From Tolypeutes matacus (lineage: Eukaryota > Chordata > Mammalia > Cingulata > Chlamyphoridae): a DNA stretch of 64,000 bases. The notes beneath the pieces were generated by a model, which searched no databases, was not told the origin of the DNA, and worked only from the letters and a program-made list of their open reading frames with translations. Of the stretch, positions 56,764 through 64,000 are shown piece after piece. Each line of letters starts with the position of its first letter. Position 1 is the first letter of the stretch. Location of the stretch: assembly GCA_026826555.1 (NCBI GenBank), contig JAKSZT010054334.1, positions 29,670,447-29,734,446 of the forward strand, in the 5' to 3' direction. The position numbers were made by a program, and so were the translations under genes.

Positions 56764-59700
56764 AAATCCATATGAGAGTAGTGTCCACTGTTGATACCAT
56801 CAATGGCTGTATTTTTCAAATGATGGAGGCTCAGCAACTGCATTGCATATGAGCAGTCTCAGAGGAACATAAATATTCTAAATTTCAAGGCAAATAACAC
56901 TCTAATGTCTACAACCTATTCTTCCATTTCCCACTGGAATTATTTGTATTTCTTCCTGGGTTCATGGAATCCACACTTTTGTGTTCTCTGGGATTATGAT
57001 CATCTTCTTTCATCTATCTTCTTTGTAGAACACCTGCTATTTCTCTATATGTGACCTATTTTTTCTTTGTTTTCCCTTCTTGAAAAATACAAAAAGTTAA
57101 TCAGAAGTTGTCAAGTGTCCTTGAATCCAGAGTACCCATGTTCTCCATGTTCTTTGGTGAGGCATGGATCTCAAAGTCTGGTAGCTACTTATCATCATCT
57201 GGTGTACATGGCACTGGGATAATGGCGATGTTCTTCAGATTTCTGCCTTTTACATAATCTAATAATCTAATTCAGTGTCAAGATAAATCAAGAAGATTAT
57301 ATAGACAGTAGGCCAATAAGAAGAATTTCTCCTAGACTGGAATGGACAAACTAAAGGCAAAGGTAGACATAGTAAGTGTGGCATATTAGCTTAGAGGACA
57401 ACAAGAAGAGGCCAATGGGTGTTTTCCTTCATGAGCCCAGTGTGAGCAGACAATTCTACTCTCTGTTTTTTGTTACAGTGCTTGATATCGGCCATGAAGT
57501 GCAATCAGAGGCTTAAGCCTAGGCACTTTGACAGCTCAGAATAGCAGCCAGTGTGCTTTCAATGTCTATGAAGAGGAGGTTGCTGGATGACTCTTATTCC
57601 CTATCTGTGACTTGAAAATCCAGACCAAATAACAAGCTGCTAGCTTTATTCTTCATCATTTGGATAAACTTGATAATTCACAGAATTTTGAGGGACAGAG
57701 TTGGGATTCTCAAGTGGCCTATCCTAAGGCCAAATAAGACTTTTTAATGTGGATGTTTTGCTACTACCTTGAATGAAATATGTGAATGTGTAAATTGCTC
57801 ATCCGCTCCTGAACTCATACCAAAATAACCAAGTTGCCATCCTCACATTATTTTAACTCACCCCAAATTGAGTCAACAACTTTTGTTGTTGTTTAGAGGC
57901 TGCCAGTACAATGTTGTTAGTGCGTCCTGTAAAAGTTCCGTGGGTGGGGCTCACTCTATGCTGAACATAGACAAGTGAAGGGTTATTTAACCTGAACATG
58001 GTTTCTGTGCAGATTTGGGATAATACCTGTGAGTACCACAGTCCTAAAGTATTTAATGGGTTTGCCTTAAAGATCAGAAATGCATCCTGAAGTAGTCCTT
58101 AGCCAGGAAGTTAATCTCTGCCTACACAAATAGAAGATGCTCTGTATGCCTCCACTTTCCTCTCTTAGAACAGTTCTAGACAGGTGTAAAATGCATGTTT
58201 GATAATGTGTGCCCAGGAGGATTGCAGCACCCATCTGTGCAGCAGGAAATATAAACTGAAACAGAATATACAAAAGAAAACCACTCAGGAGGTCTATTTC
58301 ATGCCTGAGAAATTGCAATGAACCTGAGACTTTTCTGCAATTAGTATGTCAGTTTGGATACACAGAAAGAACAATTCCATTATAAGATGTTGCAAAACAA
58401 TGTGGCATCTACCCTGGCTTGAGGCATGGAGGAGATGCATTGGACAAAGCAGAGAAAGAAGATGATGAAAAAAAAATCCTGCTGGGAGGAATTCACTCAT
58501 CTTACTTAAAAGATGTTAAAGTTAATGTCAGAACCACACTCTGTCTTTAACCATAAATAAAGAACATAGTGTGGATTAATTCATCTTTACTTTGCCAAAA
58601 GTATTATAAAATCTAAAGTTCAAAAACACCAAAGTGGTGTTTAAGCAGGTGGAGTCAACCAACAATTGAACTCAAATTTTCATGCCCAGAATGTATTTCA
58701 TTCACACTGATTGGTCCCTTGCAGAATAAAGACTTTTTGTGTTTCGGTGCCCAGCACAGTTAACTTGTGCACATACAAGAACCATATTTTGGCAGACTCT
58801 TTATTTGCATTTTCCTTAGGAACATTTTGTGCACCAGAGCAATAATTTTTGAGGTCTGGATAAAAGTACTCTATAAATATTTGATTAAATTTTGCCTTTA
58901 AGTAACAGAGACTCAACTCTAGTTAACGTCTTGAGTACTTTCAGATGGAAGCCATGAGGATTTGATTGGGATATACTCAAAGGAAAATGACAAAGCCATG
59001 ACTTGTATTTTTAGGACAAGGGAGATACAGGAGATCATCTGGAACAAGGCAATATTGTGAGTAAATGGAAGAGACGGATCACATTTCAACTTGCACTCTA
59101 ATTCATGACCCACAGTCTAGTTTTCAATTGCAATGTTAATGTGTAAAGGCAGAGGAGCAAGAAAATTGGGGGTGTGGAATAAGATTATGTCACACAAATA
59201 GCGTTGTTTCCTATGCATGTTCAAAAGAGAACAAAGAGATCTAGAAGAAATGTTAAATGTATTTGCCACATGAATGTATTAATTCCAGTAATGATATGGC
59301 TTATAAGTAAATAAATTTTCAAATGTTTCACTTAGGTGGACCTAGACAACGTAGATTTTGGGATTATAATTTAAAAATTGCATGCATGGAAAACTGACTT
59401 GGGAAATTATTTTCCAAAAATAATTGAAACATAAAATTTTCTCAGATGAATGTAATTAACAAAATCCAGACAGTGGAAAGCCTTACAAAACAAATGATCC
59501 ATTTTTTTTCCCTACAAAAGTCACTATAAGAGGTGGGGTGGAGAGCTAATATATTATTTAAGAGATGTATCAACCAATTATAAAATATAGACTTGAATTG
59601 GAATCTGACGCAAATAAGCAAAATTGTAACCAAAGTCACATGTAGTGCAATTTTGAAAATGTGACTACTGACTGACAAGGTATTTGATAACATTAAGGAA

Positions 59701-60439
59701 TTTTTTTTTCCTAAGCATAATGTTTAAAACAAAGAATCCCAGTTATTTGGAGGCACAGAGTAAAAGAGTTGTAGATAAAACAAGTTAATATAGTTGACTC
59801 AGATTTTTAGTTTTGGAAAGAAAGGCAATGGAAAACTTTTAAAACAGCAGGAGATTTGATTTCTTTGCCTTTATCTAATTTAGAGTACTTTAAGAAATTC
59901 CTATTAGGAACAAATGTTTTCAGTTTCTTGATATTTTCAAATGATGATATTCAAAGGAAAATAATCCTTACGACTAAGAGAATGAACAAGGGAACCACAC
60001 ATAGAGTTTGTAGATGAAAATCCATTTTTTAGGTATTCAAAGCAGGCAGAGTAGGCCCACATGGCCTACTTTTCCACTTAAGCTTAATTCCCATCACCAT
60101 CAGAAGAAACCAAATAAGAGAGTAACAAGCCAAACAGAATCCCAGCAGAAAACAGACACTTCACAGAGAAAAAAGAAACAAATCACAACAGCAAACAACA
60201 GTTACAGGTAGTCGAGGCTGGGAACCAAATAGACACAATGCAGGCAGAAGAATCCAGCCAGCAGTTTAACCTGTACATTATGAATCATGGAACACATAAT
60301 TAGACAGACATGAGGAACCAGACAGAAGGACTGGAACAGGATGGAAAGCCAGATGGAGTCAGGGGCCTTGATTGAGCTACCCAGATAGCAGGAGATCAAT
60401 AAGATACTTCAGTTATTCTGTATAGATGGAGACTGGAGC
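56764..60439. other. longest repeat-poor region, no gene seen
   Basis: About 3.7 kb without a recognised repeat. Open frames of 60-85 codons occur on both strands but overlap each other and show no domain. It is a candidate for conserved noncoding sequence only because it has stayed free of insertions. Confidence 0.4.
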
Positions 60440-60570
60440 CATCCAGTCATTCATTTAACAGAGATGATTGAGCACTTTTTGTATACTACTATGTACTCTT
60501 CTAGGCACTAAAGATGCAATAATGAACACAACAGACAATTGATGCTTATAAGCACCTTCTTGGGGTTTGT
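60440..60570 (-). mobile_element. L2 3' end, antisense
   Basis: CAGTCATTCATTTAACAGAG, TTCTAGGCACTAAAGATGCAA and TAATGAACACAACAGACAATTG are antisense L2 terminal text. Confidence 0.75.
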
Positions 60571-61029
60571 AACCATCATTCATTAATTCATTCAGGAAGA
60601 GTGGCTTGAAAATGTGATACAGAAATGCTGGCTTACAAAGACTAGTACTAAATATGAAGGGAAAAAACATGTCCACCAGGGCAAAGCTTCTAAGGTAACT
60701 CACTCCCGTTACAGAACATGCACAACAATTTTAAGTCTAGAGGGTAGCTTTGAGGAGAATGTATGTTAATGCTTTGCTTTATCTATTTTCCTTTTTTAAT
60801 ATTTTGACCCTTTCTTTCCCTTTACTATCTTTTCTCATCAAAATGAGCCTTGAATAGCAGGAATGGTTTGTGGATGAAAAATGAGGCACAGAAGGTACAA
60901 CAGAGACGAAACAAGGGCAAGGAATACCCCTGTGTGAAGATGAGTTGTATATTATGTGTTTGAAATCAATCAGGAATTTCCATGGATTTGAGAGCATATG
61001 AAAATATGGCATCTAAATTGCATGGAGTT

Positions 61030-61140
61030 AAGAGCCATTTCATTTTGTTTCTACTACTGGATTCCCAAAGACCTAGCATGTTTTCTGGTACAGATTAGGT
61101 ACTTAATAAATATTTATTGAATGAATGAATAACAATGATA
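61030..61140 (+). mobile_element. L2/MIR 3' end, sense
   Basis: GGTACAGATTAGGTACTTAATAAATATTTATTGAATGAATGAA is the classic 3' terminus. Confidence 0.75.
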
Positions 61141-61984
61141 AAGATTTTTCTGATAGCAAAGAAAATGAAGTATACAAACATGGTGATCAACCTTGCGATC
61201 TTGTATTCCTTCAGTCTATTTCCTGTCCTATTCCAGTCTTAATGTGTTTTCTGAAGGACTCATGTTCATTTATGTGCTTAGTCCCATAATTTGTTAAACT
61301 AGGTAGATTTTTTTTTAATCCATGATACTATCTAAGACACTGTAAGATATATATGGGCATTATATATGATAGTTAGTATTCTATGAATACTTGGGATGTT
61401 GAATTGCGAAACTTCTTCTCCTTATTAGTAATGATTCAAAGTAAGCTCAATGAGCATCATGTCAACCCTCATTAATTCAAGGGCAGGTTATCTATTCAGA
61501 AGATTATCAAGATTCTGTGCTTCTTTTCCTTTGGCTGATTAGACAGGCTCTCCTGGGATCAATCAGAATTAAAATGGCTCATTAGCATGTAGGCATGTAA
61601 TATACTGGTATCCTTGATTTTTAAAGGGTGTGGAATAAGATGATGGGGAAACAACAAGTAAAATGGTTTGGGTGACTTTTTGGAATGTTGTCACCTAGCC
61701 CTTGGTGTCTTGCAAATCTAAAATAATCTCAGTATGCCTTTATGTTTCCTTTACACTTTCTCTCCTTGGGATGGTGGTGATGGGTGATTGAATCATATCC
61801 ACAAGCAGATAGTGAATGATCAGTATAACTGTGGCAGGGCATGAATACCAGTTTGGAATCAAATCTGCATCCCCCTTACCCAGAATCCCACACAGACACT
61901 AGGTAGAAGCATATGCATGTCAGATTAAAGTTCAACAAACTAGTATAGTGTGGGATAACCTTCAGAACCAGAGCTCATTCTCAA

Positions 61985-62175
61985 ACATGCCACTTCAGAG
62001 TTGTTTGCCTTTGAGTGGGTCATTTAAACCAGTTGTGAGTTTCTTTATCTGCAAATGAAGACCATGATGCCAAACTTACATAAATGGAAGAATAAAATTA
62101 GGTAATGCATTTATGATGCTCAGTAGAGTAACTATTGATAGTACTCAATAAATACTACTAGTATTATTTTCCTTC
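61985..62175 (+). mobile_element. MIR SINE, sense
   Basis: TGAGTGGGTCATTTAAACCAG, GAGTTTCTTTATCTGCAAATG and GTACTCAATAAATACTACTAG are MIR core and tail. Confidence 0.8.
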
Positions 62176-62663
62176 AATATAGAAATGAGTAAATATTTCA
62201 TTCTAATAAAATAATTCATTATGATTATGGTTACCTTTCAGTTTTCTCATGTTTTAAGCTAACAATTGAGTTTGACTTCATTGAAATCTTGCAACATGCA
62301 GATGCAATGTGTTTATTATGACAAATGTACAAATCAAATCCAGAATTAGCTCACATTACTCTTTATTACTGGCCTGGAAGACATTCTTTTAATATAAATA
62401 ATTATTGTGGATGCTTAACATATTGATTTAAAGGCATGCTTTCTTCTAACCTGTTGATTCTGTAAGTGAGATAGTGAAGCAGGGAGGCTGAAGGCACATG
62501 ATCTCAGGTCCCAGTTAATGACAGTTCAGTATGTCAAGTTTTCTCTTTTCAGCACTAAATCCTGGTGTCTGCATCAAAGCAAGGAAGGGACGAGATTCTA
62601 AATCATTGGCAATTTTATTGTCATTCACTGTTTGATTGCTCTCTCTGTATGTGTATGTATGTG

Positions 62664-62665
62664 TA

Positions 62666-62756
<91 letters not shown>

Positions 62757-62844
62757 ATCTATCTATCTATCTATCTACCTATCCATCTAATCTATCATTT
62801 ATCTCTATCTTTCTATCTCTCTATCTCTCTATCACCTATCTATA
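62664..62844. repeat. TCTA tetranucleotide microsatellite
   Basis: Long TCTA runs are broken by two ATCATCTA slips near 62703 and 62757, and become mixed TCTC/TCTT/ACCT at the right end. The plus-strand frames of repeated Leu-Ser-Ile-Tyr are artefacts of the repeat. Confidence 0.97.
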
Positions 62845-64000
62845 ATGCATGAATGAAGTCCTCTAAAATCCGTTCATAGGGTAAATTCTTTGCAGTCTGT
62901 TCAAACATACCGCTTAGCTAAAAGCTGTTGACTATGAGATACACAGTTTACCTAAGGTGGACTCATGAGCTTCTCTTTCGCATTAAAATGGACTTATGGC
63001 TCAGAAATGTTTTCTTTCACTTGAGGTCGATGCTAAATCTAGGACATATTGGGAGTGGAAGCAACATTTTGTTGCTGAAGCACAAATAGTAACAGAGAAA
63101 ACCAGCCAACACAGGAAAGAGCATGGGATGGCAATCCCATGGTATTCTAATAAGCTCCTTGTGTTTGCCTCTCCTAGTTGGTGTGGGTTTCTGCTACTCA
63201 TCACTGAAAGAATTTGACTAGGACTAAATTAATAATGATTTTTTTCTACATATGAAATAATTAACTGAGTTTATACCTTATTATTAGACATTAATTAATG
63301 CAGTTTGGAATTGGATTTCACAAATGTGTTGGCATTTTAGAAGTACTCTTGTCTTTCATAAAATAGAGTTATCTGCTATTAGCTGTGATCAAAGCATAAA
63401 ACATTACTTAAACTAACAGATTTTGAAATGGAAGTATAAGGAGAAAGATTCTTTAATTTTTAATTGCTCTTCCTTGCTGTTGCAATTAGCCAGCATTTTA
63501 TCTCTAACAGGGGCAATTATGAAGAGAAAGATCTGGAGAAAGAATTTAAAGGTTAGCCTATGGCATGCCTAATGTCTATGGGAAAATAATCAGCAAATTG
63601 CTACATAGTTTCAATCAGTATAATTGATTTTCCCAAGGAATACTTGGGATATTTACCTCCTCACTTTTTTCAATGGATCTGTAACTATGTCTGGTACAAA
63701 GTAGAAATTCAACAGAATGTTAGTGTCCTGATTTTGCCCACTAGAATATATGTTTCTAATAGAAACACAACTTTACCTTTCATTTAAAATATTTTTCTTT
63801 CAACAAAAGCCTATTTCACTTTAGTAATCAGTTTTCAGCAGCTTTTTCTCATTGGCAGGTGAGAGAGAGGAGGCACTGGAAGTATTGGGTGTGACAATGG
63901 CATTAAAGTAGCATGTGTCCCCTGCCTGGGAGCAGCATCTGGGACAGTTCTTCACTACCACTTATCAATGACCCTCAGCTTGGTCCTTGACAGCACTCAT
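62845..64000. other. repeat-poor end of window, TAATTG cluster
   Basis: No exon is recognised. TAATTG or its complement occurs at 63461, 63483, 63514 and 63621. A weak MIR/L2-like tail (GTCTGGTACAAAGTAGAAATTC) lies near 63690. Confidence 0.4.

Noticed and set aside
56433..56843. 136-codon minus-strand frame rich in Glu, Gly, Arg and Lys
   Set aside because: The unusual composition comes from reading the polypyrimidine tract and a MIR on the opposite strand.
62565..62852. Leu-Ser-Ile-Tyr repeat protein
   Set aside because: It is a translation of the TCTA microsatellite.
1..64000. CRISPR arrays, operons, riboswitches or other bacterial systems
   Set aside because: The whole window is repeat-rich mammalian DNA, and no regularly spaced direct repeats of array type were seen.

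Overview
The window is mammalian nuclear DNA, almost certainly from a xenarthran and most likely an armadillo (Dasypus). The key evidence is two young copies (4758-4939 and 18798-19002) of the tRNA-derived DAS-SINE described from the nine-banded armadillo, each with a perfect target-site duplication (TSD) and an A-rich tail. Ancient mammalian repeats (MIR, L2, MaLR-type LTRs, L1M/HAL1-like L1) fill much of the rest. Base composition is AT-rich. I found no convincing protein-coding exon. All long open frames are either L1 remnants or chance readings through repeats, so the window looks intergenic or deep intronic.

Layout. 0.5-2.3 kb holds an L1 with an intact 5' end but no 3' end, bounded by a clear TSD. 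At 3.3 and 5.2 kb there is an exact 129-bp duplication. 4.2-5.1 kb is an ancient antisense L1 split by a DAS-SINE. 8.2-9.7 kb is a MIR, then L2 with an inserted MaLR-type LTR. 11.8-18.4 kb is a near full-length, decayed L1 (5'UTR, ORF1, ORF2) carrying a nested antisense L1 tail and followed by two more L1 3' ends. 18.5-20 kb is a composite locus: a U6 snRNA retropseudogene fused to L1 ORF2 sequence, interrupted by a DAS-SINE and by a second retroposed segment. 20.6-24.2 kb holds more L1, mainly one antisense copy. 25.4-27.4 kb is L2 cut by LTR material. 29.1-33.5 kb contains two L1 3'UTR copies arranged tail to tail and then an antisense L1 3' half. 33.5-37.4 kb has MIR, a MaLR LTR, tRNA-derived SINEs and L2. 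38.8-41.9 kb is an ancient antisense L1 broken by a 511-bp solo LTR. 45-50.4 kb is a chain of ancient sense L1/HAL1-like pieces. 50.5-64 kb is mostly repeat-poor, with a tRNA-derived SINE, MIR, L2, one MaLR LTR, a polypyrimidine tract and a TCTA microsatellite.

No genes work together here. The biology is retrotransposition: L1 machinery mobilised itself, SINEs and U6 RNA, leaving TSDs, 5' truncations, nested insertions and one RNA-RNA chimera. The best candidates for a second look are the U6-L1 chimera, the 3'-less L1 with TSD, the exact 129-bp duplication, the long L1 3'UTR inverted pair, a perfect 22-bp palindrome, and repeat-free blocks with clustered SOX- or homeodomain-like motifs. Repeat family names come from recognition of consensus sequences, not from a database search.
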